Counted from the stretch's first letter, positions 7,901 to 18,545 are shown. The stretch is DNA of 64,000 nucleotides from Oligoflexus sp. (GCA_014378195.1 JACMOC010000007.1:1-64000), one strand, 5' to 3'. Notes: generated by a model from the letters alone, not told the origin. A program made the numbers and translations.

Positions 7901-10590
7901 GAACCAAGACTCGCCTTGATCAAGCCAGGCGCTTTTGCAAGGGCCTCGGCGAGACCTTTAAGATTATCGCCGCCGGCCTGAGCCATTTCCGCTTTGCCGC
8001 CGCCCTTGCCGTTAAACAAAGGAGCCACTGCATTGACAACGCCCTGAGCATTGATGCCGGCTGGTGCTTTTTTCCCTTTAGATATCAATAGGAACGCTTT
8101 CCCAACCGCTGATTGCTGCATCCCAAGGATCGCTACGGCTTCGGGTGACTTAGCGAGGATTTGCTCGCTCAGGTCACGCAAAGTTTTGACCCCTGATTCA
8201 TCCTCTGGACAGAGAAAGGACACGATCTTAGTGCCATGCACGACTTCCGCGCGCTCGATAATCGCATCGATCTGACCCGCGATCTGGCCTGATTTGAATT
8301 TTTCTATTTGTTTTTTCAGGTCGCGCTCGGACGCCATGAGCCGATCGATCTTGGCTTCGACATCCTCAAAACTCACGGCCTTGAGTTTGCTTCGGACCAG
8401 ACGCGCTTCTGTTTCGCGGGTCTTCAGATATTCAAACGCATGTTTGGATGTGTAGCCGACTATCCTTCGGACACCGGCAGCAACCGAACTTTCCGAAGCA
8501 ATTTTGAATAGATTGATTTCGGCCGTAGAGTTCACATGCGTACCGCCGCAGAGTTCGGTCGAAAATCCACCGACCCGGACGACACGAACACGATCGCCAT
8601 ATTTTTCGCCGAACATCGCCATAGCACCCGCTGCCACAGCCTCTTCTTTTTTCATTTCTTTTTTCGAGACAGGAAGATCGGTGAAGATGCGCTCATTGAT
8701 CAGCTCTTCGACCTTCAGGAGTTCTGCTTCGGTCACGCCTTGAAAGTGCGAGAAGTCAAAGCGGAACAGTTCCGGCGTGACAAGCGAACCCGCTTGTTTC
8801 ACATGATCGCCCAGCACATGCCGGAGTGCCCAATGGAGCATATGGGTCGCTGTGTGGTTGCGGGCCGTAAGCTGACGGAGACTGAAGTCCGTCGCCTGAT
8901 GATAGTTCTCACCGACCTTCAGGGTGCCTTCGAGCGGCTTCATGTGAACAACTGTCAACCCGTCCACGGGTTTTTTCACATCGATCACTTCGCCTTCAAA
9001 ACCGTGACCGCGGACCATACCTTTGTCACCGACTTGACCACCGCCTTCCCCGTAGAAAGGCGTGATATCAAATACACCGTAGAGATAATCGCTGGCGTCT
9101 GTTCCTGCGAAATCGCAGCGCACTGGGACGCCGTCCTTCTCTTGAATCAGCGCGATAAGTTTGCCTTCCTCTGTTTCGTTGGCATCATAACCCACAAAAC
9201 CAAGGACTGTGTTTTTCTCGCGGATTTCATTTTGAATCTCATGGTAAATCGCGTCCAGCGTATTTTCGCCGGCGGCCCCACCCTTCCAATGCTGTCGTGA
9301 TTGGGTCTTCTGACGAAGCATCGCCTGTTCGAATCCAGGCTCATCCACAGTCAGGCTCTGCTCTTCGCAGATGATGCGCGTGAGGTCGATAGGAAACCCG
9401 AACGTGTCATAGAGCTTGAAGGCAACCTCGCCCGAAAGCTCTTTGCTTTCGCCCAGCTTCGCGACTTCTTCATCAAGAAGAGTGAGGCCGCGTTCTAGAG
9501 TTTTGAGGAATTGTTCTTCTTCCGCCAGGACCACACGCAGTATGAAGGTGCGTTTTTCCTCGAGATCGGGATAAGCATCTTTCATCTGGTCGATGACATA
9601 ACCACACGATTCGGCGAGAAAAGGACGTTCAAGACCGATTTTTTTGCCGTAACGAACAGCGCGGCGGATAATGCGGCGCAAAACGTAACCGCGACCTTCA
9701 TTGCTTGGCATAACGCCATCACCGATGAGAAAAGTCATCGCACGCGAATGGTCGGCGATCACGCGATAGGGGAAGTTGCTTTTTCCTTTGGGGTCGTAGG
9801 TGTGACCGGCAAGCTGCGCAACCTTTTCGAGGATCCCGATGAAACTATCGATCTCGTAGTTCGTCTCGGTATCCTGGAGTATCGAAGCGATACGCTCGAG
9901 GCCCATACCGGTATCGACCGAAGGTTTTGGCAAGGGATGCAAAGTCCCTTCGGCATCGCGGTTATATTGCATAAACACGAGATTCCAGAATTCCATGTAG
10001 CGATCACAGTCGCAGCCGACTTCGCAGGTGGATTTGCCGCAACCGTACTTTGCGCCACGATCGACGAAGAGTTCGGTGCAAGGGCCGCAAGGACCCGTGT
10101 CCCCCATTGACCAGAAGTTGTCCTTCTCACCGAAACGATAGATGCGTTTGGGGTCGATGCCGATGTCTTTTTCCCAAATCTGAGCCGCTTCGTCATCGTC
10201 TTTATAAACAGTGACATAGATGCGATCGGTAGGGAGCTTCAATTCCAGGGTAATGAAATCCCAGGCATAACGAATCGCTTCTTTTTTGAAATAATCGCCG
10301 AACGAGAAGTTGCCGAGCATCTCGAAAAACGTATGGTGACGGGCGGTGTACCCAACGTTTTCGAGGTCGTTATGTTTCCCGCCGGCACGAACGCATTTTT
10401 GCGAGGTAGCGGCGCGGGTATAATTGCGTCGATCTTTGCCGAGAAAAACGTCTTTAAATTGAACCATACCCGCATTCACGAAGAGGAGGGTCGGATCGTT
10501 ATGAGGCACGAGCGACGAGCTATCGAGAACAGTGTGGCCGTTGCGTTCAAAAAATTTGAGAAATCGGGAACGAATCTCAGCTACTTTCAT
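7897..10590 (-). CDS. alaS: alanyl-tRNA synthetase
   Basis: An 897-residue cytoplasmic enzyme that charges tRNA-Ala. Class II aminoacylation motifs are at the N-terminus ([30 protein letters not shown]). The editing domain has [12 protein letters not shown], the zinc-binding HTATHMLH and CGGTH. A C-terminal DHHA1-type region ends in [11 protein letters not shown]. The length fits the family. The ATG at 10590 ([14 protein letters not shown]) with AAGGA 8 bases upstream is the expected conserved start; the 14 extra codons up to 10632 are not conserved in type. It is the first gene of a two-gene operon with xthA. Confidence 0.97.
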   Translation of the reverse strand: MKVAEIRSRFLKFFERNGHTVLDSSSLVPHNDPTLLFVNAGMVQFKDVFLGKDRRNYTRAATSQKCVRAGGKHNDLENVGYTARHHTFFEMLGNFSFGDYFKKEAIRYAWDFITLELKLPTDRIYVTVYKDDDEAAQIWEKDIGIDPKRIYRFGEKDNFWSMGDTGPCGPCTELFVDRGAKYGCGKSTCEVGCDCDRYMEFWNLVFMQYNRDAEGTLHPLPKPSVDTGMGLERIASILQDTETNYEIDSFIGILEKVAQLAGHTYDPKGKSNFPYRVIADHSRAMTFLIGDGVMPSNEGRGYVLRRIIRRAVRYGKKIGLERPFLAESCGYVIDQMKDAYPDLEEKRTFILRVVLAEEEQFLKTLERGLTLLDEEVAKLGESKELSGEVAFKLYDTFGFPIDLTRIICEEQSLTVDEPGFEQAMLRQKTQSRQHWKGGAAGENTLDAIYHEIQNEIREKNTVLGFVGYDANETEEGKLIALIQEKDGVPVRCDFAGTDASDYLYGVFDITPFYGEGGGQVGDKGMVRGHGFEGEVIDVKKPVDGLTVVHMKPLEGTLKVGENYHQATDFSLRQLTARNHTATHMLHWALRHVLGDHVKQAGSLVTPELFRFDFSHFQGVTEAELLKVEELINERIFTDLPVSKKEMKKEEAVAAGAMAMFGEKYGDRVRVVRVGGFSTELCGGTHVNSTAEINLFKIASESSVAAGVRRIVGYTSKHAFEYLKTRETEARLVRSKLKAVSFEDVEAKIDRLMASERDLKKQIEKFKSGQIAGQIDAIIERAEVVHGTKIVSFLCPEDESGVKTLRDLSEQILAKSPEAVAILGMQQSAVGKAFLLISKGKKAPAGINAQGVVNAVAPLFNGKGGGKAEMAQAGGDNLKGLAEALAKAPGLIKASLGS

Positions 10591-10758
10591 ATACAAAATC
10601 CTTGCATGGAAAAACGGCAGAAGCCCGGTCAATAAATCTAAACTCCGGGACTGACCCCCTATCCTACCGCGCCTCCCGTCTGGATGCGAGTGGCTTGTCA
10701 GGATGAGAGGAGGCGTGTTAAATCTGTAGGTTCACTCTCATCACCGTCGGGTTAACGC

Positions 10759-11619
10759 ATGCTGGAAAAATTATTACATTACAGTCTATTAAGTCTCATC
10801 ATCAGTTCCCAGGCTGGCGCTGCTGCCTACCCGCAACGTATCGCCTCAGGCACTGTCGGGGCGGATGAAGTGCTCGTGAAACTCCTAAAGGGCGACGAAC
10901 AGCGTCTGATCGCTGTTTCCACCTTTGCCGACGACCCCAAATACAGCTTTCTCAAAGAACTGCCCAAATCGGTGAAGGCCCGCGTAGGAGGCAGTGTTGA
11001 GAACCTCCTTGTCCTCCAACCCGACCTGGTCATACTCGCGAGTTATACGTCGCCGGAGATCACGAAACAGCTCAAAAATGCCAAGATCAATGTCGAAATT
11101 CAGAAGGCCTTTGGCAGTGTGCTGGATGTCGAACATAACATTCGGAGCCTCGGCAAACTCATAGGCAAAGATAAGGAGGCGGAGGATACAGTCAATGAGA
11201 TGGAAAAAGAAATAGCGTCCGCCCTGGCGAAGCAGCCGAAGTGCGGCCGGAGACCAAGCGTTCTTCAGTACGAATCGAATGATGTTCTGCCTGCGGCCGA
11301 TACGATTTTTGACGACGTGGTCGAGCGCGCCGGATTTCATAATATTTTAAGGGATATGAAGCTAAGTGGATGGGTGAACGTCAGCCACGAAATTCTTGTC
11401 CAGCAAAAGCCGGATTTTATTCTGGCGTCAGCAGCCGATGCAAAAAACAAAGACGAGCTGCTTAAAAAGATGAATGCCAGTCCTGCCTGGCAGACCTTTG
11501 ATGCCGTGAAAAAGGGACGAGTCATCCTCGTCCCCGATCGCTTATTGTATACTGTTTCTCAGCACGTTTCCGAACTCGTTTCGTTTGTAGCTGGCGAGCT
11601 GAAGTGCGTGGAGCGATGA
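10759..11619 (+). CDS. periplasmic binding protein of an iron/cobalamin-type ABC transporter
   Basis: A 286-residue protein with a signal peptide ending near AGAAA and the BtuF/FhuD type fold: an N-terminal lobe (DEVLVKLL, VENLLVLQPDLVI), a long linking helix at about residues 120-155, and a C-terminal lobe (FDDVVERAGFHNIL, ILVQQKPDFILAS). Family members capture cobalamin, haem or ferric siderophores. No permease or ATPase is next to it, so its transporter is elsewhere or it works as an orphan receptor. The ligand cannot be told from sequence. The ribosome binding site before the ATG is weak. Confidence 0.82.
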   Translation: MLEKLLHYSLLSLIISSQAGAAAYPQRIASGTVGADEVLVKLLKGDEQRLIAVSTFADDPKYSFLKELPKSVKARVGGSVENLLVLQPDLVILASYTSPEITKQLKNAKINVEIQKAFGSVLDVEHNIRSLGKLIGKDKEAEDTVNEMEKEIASALAKQPKCGRRPSVLQYESNDVLPAADTIFDDVVERAGFHNILRDMKLSGWVNVSHEILVQQKPDFILASAADAKNKDELLKKMNASPAWQTFDAVKKGRVILVPDRLLYTVSQHVSELVSFVAGELKCVER

Positions 11620-11646
11620 TGCGCGCATAATGTCGAAATTAGCAAT

Positions 11647-12219
11647 CTACCCTAGCAAACCAGGCATCGGACCCGAGCCGCCACCACTGGCGTTACCAAA
11701 AGTGCTATCAGGTAATCCCATAGCCTGGAGCACGCTAACTAAGACTTGGTTGTGACTCACTCCTGTTCCATCCATCGCGCGGCCCGTTTTGATGAGCCCC
11801 CCGGCCTGACCAGCCATAACCAAACCCACGTTTTGCATGGTGTGGTAATTCGATTCGCCGATTTCGGAGAAGGCCAGCGACACGGAATTGTAAAGCAAGG
11901 TTTGGTCGCCTTCCGAAATCGCTTTCATCTTCGTGATGAGTTTTGCGTATTCCGTCATGAAATAAGACTGAACATCGCCAAAGCGATCTTTACTGGTTTG
12001 AACATCACCGTGATGAGACGCTGTATGTTGGCCGATACTGAGGCCGGGACCTCCTGGGAAATCCATAACGATCGGGCCGTCTTTATGAGAATACTGGAGG
12101 AATCCAACGTTCGTTATCCCGCAGGCGAGAGCCTGCACCATGATATCCATGTTCAGACTCGCTACGATTCCGAAGTTCGCTTGTTTGTAAGCGTATTGAA
12201 TAGCTTGGTTTTCGGTCAA
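11647..12219 (-). pseudogene. DUF1552-like protein, C-terminal part only
   Basis: These 190 codons match the C-terminal half of DUF1552 proteins: the SIGQHTASHH region, the long helix FMTEYAKLITKMKAI, GDQTLLYNSV, HTMQNVGLVMAGQAGG and the final LQAMGLPDSTFG. Full members are roughly twice as long and begin with a secretion signal, and both are missing here. The only available start is a TTG at 12219 with no Shine-Dalgarno sequence. The frame is the same as that of the upstream PA14 lipoprotein and is separated from it only by one TAA (12226-12228) and two codons. It may be a remnant of a larger gene, or a short gene with a poor start. Confidence 0.55.
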
Positions 12220-12225
12220 AGGTGA

Positions 12226-12957
12226 TTAGGGACGGCTGACCACATTCAAAGGCAAATCGAGAGGCGCAGGGGCTGTCGGTGGTTGCCATTTCAATTGAAG
12301 AGCAATATCAAACTTCGGACCTTGGAAATACTGGACGCGGACCTTATGCGTGCCTTCGGTAAGTGCGATGCTGCCCTCAGCGATCACGTGTCGGGTACCA
12401 TTTCGGAGGCCATCAATATTCAGAACTTCGTTGCCGTCGATTGTGATTATGCTGCCATCATCGGAGTCCATGGTGAATTTGTAGGTCCCTGGCGCGTCAA
12501 CACGGAGTTTGAAATTGATATCGAGTAGGAACCATTCAATGAAAGAGTCGAGGCCTGGAAAACCTTCTGAAAAGGGACGCAGAGGTATATCGAGCTGATG
12601 GATACACACTTGTTTGATTGGCGATCCATAGGTAAATGTTTTGAGGCTGAAATCATTTTTTTGCTGTGCACCTGGGATTGCGTAAACATCGGCAACAAAC
12701 TTATTGTTTGTGTTGCCAGCGCAATCGTTGAAGAGGCTCGAGCTCTCTGTCGTTGAGGGCGTCGTCGGTGATGATGTGGTTGATGGTGATTGGTCTGGTG
12801 CATCTGAACCCGCGATAGTTGAGTTGCTTGACTCGGCACCACTCGGTGTTGTCGCGGGCGTGACGTTTGCGGCGAAGTTTTTCTTATCAGCGCAGGCAAC
12901 GATCATAAGCGAAGACATGACCATGGCTGCACTTATGGTTTTGGGGAGGTTTGGCAT
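12226..12957 (-). CDS. PA14-domain lipoprotein
   Basis: A 243-residue protein. The signal peptide ends in a lipobox IVAC. A Ser/Thr/Pro-rich linker follows (about residues 25-75). The C-terminal part (about 80-235) resembles a PA14/fibro-slime domain: FEIDINFKLRV-like strands, then YKFTMDSDDGSIITIDG, where the DDGS motif is the calcium-linked carbohydrate-binding signature, then EGTHKVRVQYFQGP. It probably displays a sugar-binding module at the cell surface. The ATG at 12957 has AAGGGA 8 bases upstream. The DUF1552 fragment follows directly in the same frame. Confidence 0.78.
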   Translation of the reverse strand: MPNLPKTISAAMVMSSLMIVACADKKNFAANVTPATTPSGAESSNSTIAGSDAPDQSPSTTSSPTTPSTTESSSLFNDCAGNTNNKFVADVYAIPGAQQKNDFSLKTFTYGSPIKQVCIHQLDIPLRPFSEGFPGLDSFIEWFLLDINFKLRVDAPGTYKFTMDSDDGSIITIDGNEVLNIDGLRNGTRHVIAEGSIALTEGTHKVRVQYFQGPKFDIALQLKWQPPTAPAPLDLPLNVVSRP

Positions 12958-13209
12958 TTTGTATTCCCTTCGTTGCAAGTCTCTGATCGATCAGAGGACT
13001 TTGGGTTCGTCACTGGTTCTTATCGGCATAAACGAGCGTAAAATTGAGGATTTTTCGGGAGATAAAGGGGCTGTTTTGTATTTCGGGCTTTTATTAATAC
13101 TTTCATAACGATAGCGGCGGACTTGAAGAAGTGGTCGAGAAGTTTTGGGAAGGTTTGGCGAATAATTGGACGGGCGGAGATCCTCCCCTAGGACTTTGTC
13201 AAAAAAATC

Positions 13210-16200
13210 CTACTCTTTGGACCTTAGTTCGGTACAGAGAGCTTGGTCAAGGAAAGGACCAAGGACCGCGCACATGCGATTGACAATGTATGAGTGGTCT
13301 AAGTTCCAAACTTTGACCTCGGGGGACTGATAAAGGCTTAACATAACCCTATCACCGAGTGGTGAGATTCCTGAGGCCCAGTCACTCACTTCGCTATGAT
13401 TGATCGTTGCCACATTGAGGCCTGATGCAAGATCCCAGAATCGGAAAGTTTTGCTTCTGGATGAATACGTAATAAGCCGCTTTTCGTCAGGCGAGAGTGA
13501 TAATTTATCGATTACATCTTCGGTTTTGAAACTTAATATTTTCTGACCATTTTCATAATTCCATATGTATACAACTCCATCACCCGACGCCGAAAGAAAG
13601 CGATGCTGATCCTTGAAGACTGCAAAGGACACAATACCGGCGACGTGTCGATTGAGCTCGAGCTGTTTCGCTCCCGTTTCCAAATCCCAAATATCGATTG
13701 TTGTATTTGTGTTCGTGATAAATTTCTTGCCTAGGTCGATGAATTTTATATCGTTAATAGAATGCTGATAGGGGACTGAATGAAGTTCTTTTTCGGATGT
13801 GAAATCCCAGATTTTCATTGTGAAGTCATGAGAACCGGAGACTATCGATTTACCGTCAGGACTAAAGGTCATGAAGTCGACAGGATCATAATGACCTTTG
13901 AATGTCTTATCTACCTCGCCTGTTCTCGTATTAATGGCCTGGATTTCTTTCGCGGCGATAAGAAAACAGTCTTCTTCAGGACTTAATGAAAGCCGCGGAG
14001 TGCCAATGAATGGTGCAAAAGTTTTAACAGTCAAGCCGGTTTTATAGTTCCATCTTCTGATTGATTTATCAGTAGAAATTGAAAAGACAGTTTCGTTATC
14101 TTTAGAGAACGCATACTGCATAATAGCGTCTTTGTGATCCAAATACGAAATCTCAGCATTGCCTGAATCAAGGTTCCAAATGCGTATGGGATTTCGTATG
14201 GATCCGGAGTATAGTCTACTTGCATCCGTACCGAAAGTGATTGCACGTGAATCATCGCCAGAATAGTTTGTGATAACTCGTGTATTTTTAAGTTTGGCTG
14301 TGTCCCATACTGAAATTTGATCGTCAGCCAATACAACAAACTGTTTGCCATTCGGGCTAAACGCCAAACTCGCTATGTTTTGCGTCGTTCTATCTTTCAC
14401 ATTCAATAATTCCTCTGCTGTTTCGATATCCCAAGCTCTTAAATCGTCGATTGATGCCGAGAGAACTATTTTGTTGTCCGGGCTTATCAAATATTGACTA
14501 GCCGTAGTCTGGTGGTTTTTGAATTTTGCTATCACTTGATTCTTTGTTAGATCGAAAACGCTGAGCCCCCCATTTTCGATACCCACAATTTTTGTTTCAT
14601 CCACTGATAAAACTATTTTGCTAGGGTCGAAGCTTCCAAGATCTATAGTTCGAAGCTTGATGTCCGTCGACACGTCGTAAATATCGATAGTTGATTGCGA
14701 ACCTCTAACGTAAAGACGATGACCATCGTCGGAGAAGCAAAGCGGGTTTTTTGCGATAGTTGTTTGTTTTAGTAGCTTACCTGTTTTTACGTCGAAATAA
14801 GCGACGGTTTGATTGAGGCCTAAGGCTGCAAAAACCATGCCTTTGGTACTAAGAACAAAGTCATCGAATTCACCATCATCAGCAATTCCTTTTATAGCAT
14901 GCATTGGGATGCTCCAAAGGAGTTTGCCCGACTCCGCCGAGCGCGCTTCGAGTTTGTGTTTGGTGGTCGAAGCCAGTATAATTTTGCCGTCCCCTAAGAC
15001 ATCTATGTGACTGATAGATCCTGCCGAATCATCTTCAAAATCTTTGATTACAACTTCTTGGTACCACGCATTCATTAAACCCATCCGAGTTTCCTCGATG
15101 ATGTATTCCTGCTCAAAGGCAGTTGGCAGCTGGAGTCTCAATCGCTCAGCATCAAGGGCTGTTTGAACAGCTTGAAATGATAAGCCAGATTTTATTTGAG
15201 TCGCGACGTCAAATTGAGATTTATTGGCGATTTGATTCATTAAATTGCTGTGGAAATAGAGTATTATAATGGATTTCGGTAGGGACACGTTGCCAAGGAT
15301 GTCCTGCCCTTGGTAGATGATTTTCCAGAAACCGCTTTTTTGACCTGCTAGTATTGGGGTGTTAATTTTTGCATATTTGATTTCTTCGTCAAGACATAGA
15401 GATTTATCAACACCTTTTTGCCAAAGCCCCACCTTGGCGGTATCTGTCAGATTGAATTTGTCGTACAGAGGAACTGCACAATAAAGAACATCTTTAAAAT
15501 CAGCGTCCGAACTTGCGAAACTAATGTCTTGGTCGGAGTCGACGACCCCAATATGCCGGGCATTTTTGTAGTCAATAAATTTGATTTCATTTGCTAAATT
15601 TACTTGTAGGGTTGTCTCGGGTGGAGTTGTATCAAGCTTGAAGTTACATCTCTTTGTGAAAATGTCTTGGTTTTTTAAGAGATTTTTAGCATTGATTTTA
15701 ATTGTATAAAGGCCATCCATTTTTGAATTCAAGAAGGGCGCAAAATTGGAGTCGGAATCGCTAAGGGTGAAGCCGAAATTGCCAACACTATAGTCTTTGT
15801 TTGGCTCTATACTGACTTGAAAATAAAAACCTGCTTTGAATTTGTCGTCAACGTTGGTGAGAAGGAGGTCCTGAACACGAAACTCACTATTGACTGTCGT
15901 GGTCGACTTTTCAGAACACAAAAGATTGACGCTCTCTGCACTGAAGTCTTCAAGTTTTACTATATTTAGCTTTTTTGATTCCTTCGCGGTCAAAATTGTT
16001 GCCCAGTTATGCGTTTTACTGCGTACGAGATAGTGGGAAGAATCTGTGAGGTTCGCACAGCCTTTCAGTGAGACTGAGGGACTTTTCTGCATTGAATTAT
16101 CGAGGTTGATAATTTCAATATCATCAGAATTTATGCGAGTGTCTCCCGGTCCCGTGATCTTAACGTAGTCGCTGCTTTTAGGGGAATCGAGACCGCAGTC

Positions 16201-16329
16201 TAGTGTTTTGCTATCGATGTTGTTATTCATCGTTTTGCAGGCCAAAAGTACAGATCCCGCGAAGGCAAGACTGAGCAAAAATTTCGTCACAGTCAAACGT
16301 TTTGGAGCCGGCTTTGAGTTTTGCTTCAC
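13210..16329 (-). CDS. large WD40-repeat lipoprotein
   Basis: A 1039-residue protein with a lipobox LLAC after an N-terminal hydrophobic stretch. Residues about 45-400 are beta-rich and include a PPETTLQV element as in bacterial Ig-like modules. From about residue 440 to the end there are about 14 WD40-type blades, with recurring forms such as FSPDGKSIVSGS, SGSHDFTMKIWD and IRIWNLDSGN, enough for two beta-propellers. It is likely a protein-binding scaffold on the outer side of a membrane. Translation begins at a GTG (16329) with GGGAG about 11 bases upstream. The DNA is richer in A and T than its neighbours, which could mean recent acquisition. Confidence 0.85.
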   Translation of the reverse strand: MKQNSKPAPKRLTVTKFLLSLAFAGSVLLACKTMNNNIDSKTLDCGLDSPKSSDYVKITGPGDTRINSDDIEIINLDNSMQKSPSVSLKGCANLTDSSHYLVRSKTHNWATILTAKESKKLNIVKLEDFSAESVNLLCSEKSTTTVNSEFRVQDLLLTNVDDKFKAGFYFQVSIEPNKDYSVGNFGFTLSDSDSNFAPFLNSKMDGLYTIKINAKNLLKNQDIFTKRCNFKLDTTPPETTLQVNLANEIKFIDYKNARHIGVVDSDQDISFASSDADFKDVLYCAVPLYDKFNLTDTAKVGLWQKGVDKSLCLDEEIKYAKINTPILAGQKSGFWKIIYQGQDILGNVSLPKSIIILYFHSNLMNQIANKSQFDVATQIKSGLSFQAVQTALDAERLRLQLPTAFEQEYIIEETRMGLMNAWYQEVVIKDFEDDSAGSISHIDVLGDGKIILASTTKHKLEARSAESGKLLWSIPMHAIKGIADDGEFDDFVLSTKGMVFAALGLNQTVAYFDVKTGKLLKQTTIAKNPLCFSDDGHRLYVRGSQSTIDIYDVSTDIKLRTIDLGSFDPSKIVLSVDETKIVGIENGGLSVFDLTKNQVIAKFKNHQTTASQYLISPDNKIVLSASIDDLRAWDIETAEELLNVKDRTTQNIASLAFSPNGKQFVVLADDQISVWDTAKLKNTRVITNYSGDDSRAITFGTDASRLYSGSIRNPIRIWNLDSGNAEISYLDHKDAIMQYAFSKDNETVFSISTDKSIRRWNYKTGLTVKTFAPFIGTPRLSLSPEEDCFLIAAKEIQAINTRTGEVDKTFKGHYDPVDFMTFSPDGKSIVSGSHDFTMKIWDFTSEKELHSVPYQHSINDIKFIDLGKKFITNTNTTIDIWDLETGAKQLELNRHVAGIVSFAVFKDQHRFLSASGDGVVYIWNYENGQKILSFKTEDVIDKLSLSPDEKRLITYSSRSKTFRFWDLASGLNVATINHSEVSDWASGISPLGDRVMLSLYQSPEVKVWNLDHSYIVNRMCAVLGPFLDQALCTELRSKE

Positions 16330-16353
16330 TGTATTTACGCTCTCCCAATAGAA

Positions 16354-16378
16354 AAGGGCGGACTTTGCTTCCGCCCTT
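16354..16378 (-). terminator. terminator hairpin after the GH87-type gene
   Basis: A 9-bp perfect stem (AAGGGCGGA 16354-16362 with 16370-16378) with a 7-base loop lies 11 bases past the stop of the glucanase gene and is followed on the minus strand by TTTTC. It separates that gene from the WD40 lipoprotein gene. Confidence 0.7.
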
Positions 16379-16388
16379 CCTCGATTTT

Positions 16389-18545
16389 TTACCAGCCTAT
16401 GTTGTTATTCTTTTTGATGAAGAATGATGCCGGTGCATTGTTGTCTTTATTTAAGAGCCCGCCTTTGGCTGGTGTCGTAACTTTCACGTTATCGAATGTG
16501 ACTTCGCCTTGACCGCCGGCATCGCCGACTTCGATACCGTAGGTACCAGCGTTCAAAATATTGATGTTGCGCAATATTACATTCTTAAATTTCGCATTCT
16601 CTGCGTCATGGACCATGTCGGGATCAAATTTCTCGCCACTTGGAATATATTTGTTTCCGAAGCCTTTGAATTCGATGCCCGAATAAGTAGGATCAATAAT
16701 ATCAATTGTGTCGATCAAAATATCGTTGACGCTGCCTTCACGCTGGTAGAGTTTCAAGGCGCCGTGCTCCCAAGGTGTCGGTTCGAGGAACATCTGACCG
16801 CCAGCGCGAATCAATGAGATGTTTCTGAAGGTAGTGGGCTTATCGTTATTTGGACCAGCACTGAACGGGTAAGGCGAAAACTCGTTGTCGATCAGGATGC
16901 CTGGATATGTGAGAACATCTTCACAGGTGTTGTCAGACCAAACGTTGTCATAACCACCGTAAGCTGCGAAGCAGTTAGCACGCCAAGGCATTTGTACCGA
17001 AATGTGGTGCATGATGTTGCCATGACCAACGCCTTGATCCGGAGCATTTTTACCGTCTGGTTTGATAAAGTTAGGACCAGCTTGATAAGACTTTTCTTTG
17101 ACCCAATCGGTCCATTTTACCGACCAGACAACTGCTGCATCGTCGCCCGTGTTGCGCATGTGGCAGTTTTCTACCGATGAATTATTGGTGCCGTTATCAA
17201 AGTTGATGCCATCCGCATAGGTGTTGCGGATACGGCAGTTTTTGATGGTCAAGCCTGTTGTAGGCGCATCTTGGTAAGGAGGATCATTGCCGACCCAGAT
17301 TGCACCAACTGTGTGTTCAATCCAGATGTTGTTGATAGTTGAATTGGCTCCGAGAGGGCCAGCGAAGGCTTTCTGCACGCCGTCAATCTCTTCGGCTCTT
17401 GCCACGGATTCCCCGTAAAGTGAAAAGTCAGCATAATCACATTTTGTCGAACTTCCGTGACAGAACCAAATCATTTTGGATCCACGAAGCTCGGTATACC
17501 ACATGCCGGCCCCTCTGATTTCTGAGCCGAAGTTATCAATACCTGCATTGCTAGCATGACTTGCGTAGGTTTTTGCTAAATACACGCCGGCTGGAAAGAA
17601 TATTTTCTTGCCGATGTTAGTCGACATGAGAGCGATGAGGTCATCACCGTGATCTTTGCCGTCATTGGGTTTGATGGCGCCGCCCGACGCAACTTCAACC
17701 GAAACATAGCCTTCGGGAATAGTAAGGGGCGGAGCCACCTTCTCAAAATCGGCAAGATCGATGATATAAAACGCGGCATTATCCTGCGCATCACGCTGAA
17801 GCTTGATCTCAGCACCAGCCGGAAACTCTGGCAGTAGCATACGAGCTTCATCAAAGAAGGTATGAGGAAACTTTGAATTGATACGCGGGTCATCAACCTT
17901 AGGGTTGCCGATCTCGCCGCCGTTATACGACCATGAATATTTTGAAGTGACAGGCAAAGATTTTACGCGGGTTCCGTTGATGTAAACACCAAGAGTGGAA
18001 TCAATTCCACCACCATTTGGTGAGTCTGGAATAGACAAACGGACAACGATAGAGTTGCCGGCTTTCGTGGGTTTGAAGGTAACAGAGTCGCCAGTTTTAT
18101 CGAGCCGCACTGCCATACGGCCGATCGCTTCGGCTTCGATATGATTGATGTCCCACTTCACGCGGCTGGGGCCGATTTTTGCTGCAGCTCCACCAAGAGT
18201 TGCATTTTCAGCCTGGATTTCTTCCCACGGGATGTTCTGGTAACCGCGGCTCGATGGAACAGCGACGTTTAGCCCACCACCTGTGGATGGTGTCATAACC
18301 GTCGAAGTCGGCGAGGAAGAGCCTGAAGGCGAACCTCCGGCTGGTGTGGGGCTACCTGCTACCGAATGGGAAGCGGACGAGGAACCTGGCGATGTCGTGC
18401 CATCGTCATTGACCACAACGCCTTCAGCGTTGGCGCCTGCCTTGTTTGAGAACTTGTAAGGCTCAGGAGCGACCGAGCAACCCGCAATCAGGCCGGCAGC
18501 TAAAAGGGTCGACAAATTGAAATGGAGTTTTGAATTCTTTGGCAT
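16389..18545 (-). CDS. GH87-type alpha-1,3-glucanase (mycodextranase-like) lipoprotein
   Basis: A 718-residue protein with lipobox IAGC, a Ser/Pro/Gly/Thr linker, an N-terminal carbohydrate-binding-like beta-sandwich (about residues 95-275, starting IPWEEIQAENATLGG) and a C-terminal right-handed beta-helix (about 280-718). The helix contains YADGIN and, 23-24 residues on, NTGDD. That Asp spacing is what I recall for the catalytic Asp residues of GH87 alpha-1,3-glucanases. It probably cleaves alpha-1,3-glucan (fungal wall or bacterial mutan). The ATG at 18545 has GGGAGA about 10 bases upstream. A generic pectate-lyase-like beta-helix is the alternative. Confidence 0.78.
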   Translation of the reverse strand: MPKNSKLHFNLSTLLAAGLIAGCSVAPEPYKFSNKAGANAEGVVVNDDGTTSPGSSSASHSVAGSPTPAGGSPSGSSSPTSTVMTPSTGGGLNVAVPSSRGYQNIPWEEIQAENATLGGAAAKIGPSRVKWDINHIEAEAIGRMAVRLDKTGDSVTFKPTKAGNSIVVRLSIPDSPNGGGIDSTLGVYINGTRVKSLPVTSKYSWSYNGGEIGNPKVDDPRINSKFPHTFFDEARMLLPEFPAGAEIKLQRDAQDNAAFYIIDLADFEKVAPPLTIPEGYVSVEVASGGAIKPNDGKDHGDDLIALMSTNIGKKIFFPAGVYLAKTYASHASNAGIDNFGSEIRGAGMWYTELRGSKMIWFCHGSSTKCDYADFSLYGESVARAEEIDGVQKAFAGPLGANSTINNIWIEHTVGAIWVGNDPPYQDAPTTGLTIKNCRIRNTYADGINFDNGTNNSSVENCHMRNTGDDAAVVWSVKWTDWVKEKSYQAGPNFIKPDGKNAPDQGVGHGNIMHHISVQMPWRANCFAAYGGYDNVWSDNTCEDVLTYPGILIDNEFSPYPFSAGPNNDKPTTFRNISLIRAGGQMFLEPTPWEHGALKLYQREGSVNDILIDTIDIIDPTYSGIEFKGFGNKYIPSGEKFDPDMVHDAENAKFKNVILRNINILNAGTYGIEVGDAGGQGEVTFDNVKVTTPAKGGLLNKDNNAPASFFIKKNNNIGW

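Noticed and set aside
8536..9300. 254-codon plus-strand frame inside alaS
   Set aside because: It lies opposite conserved alaS editing-domain sequence and has no recognisable protein features.
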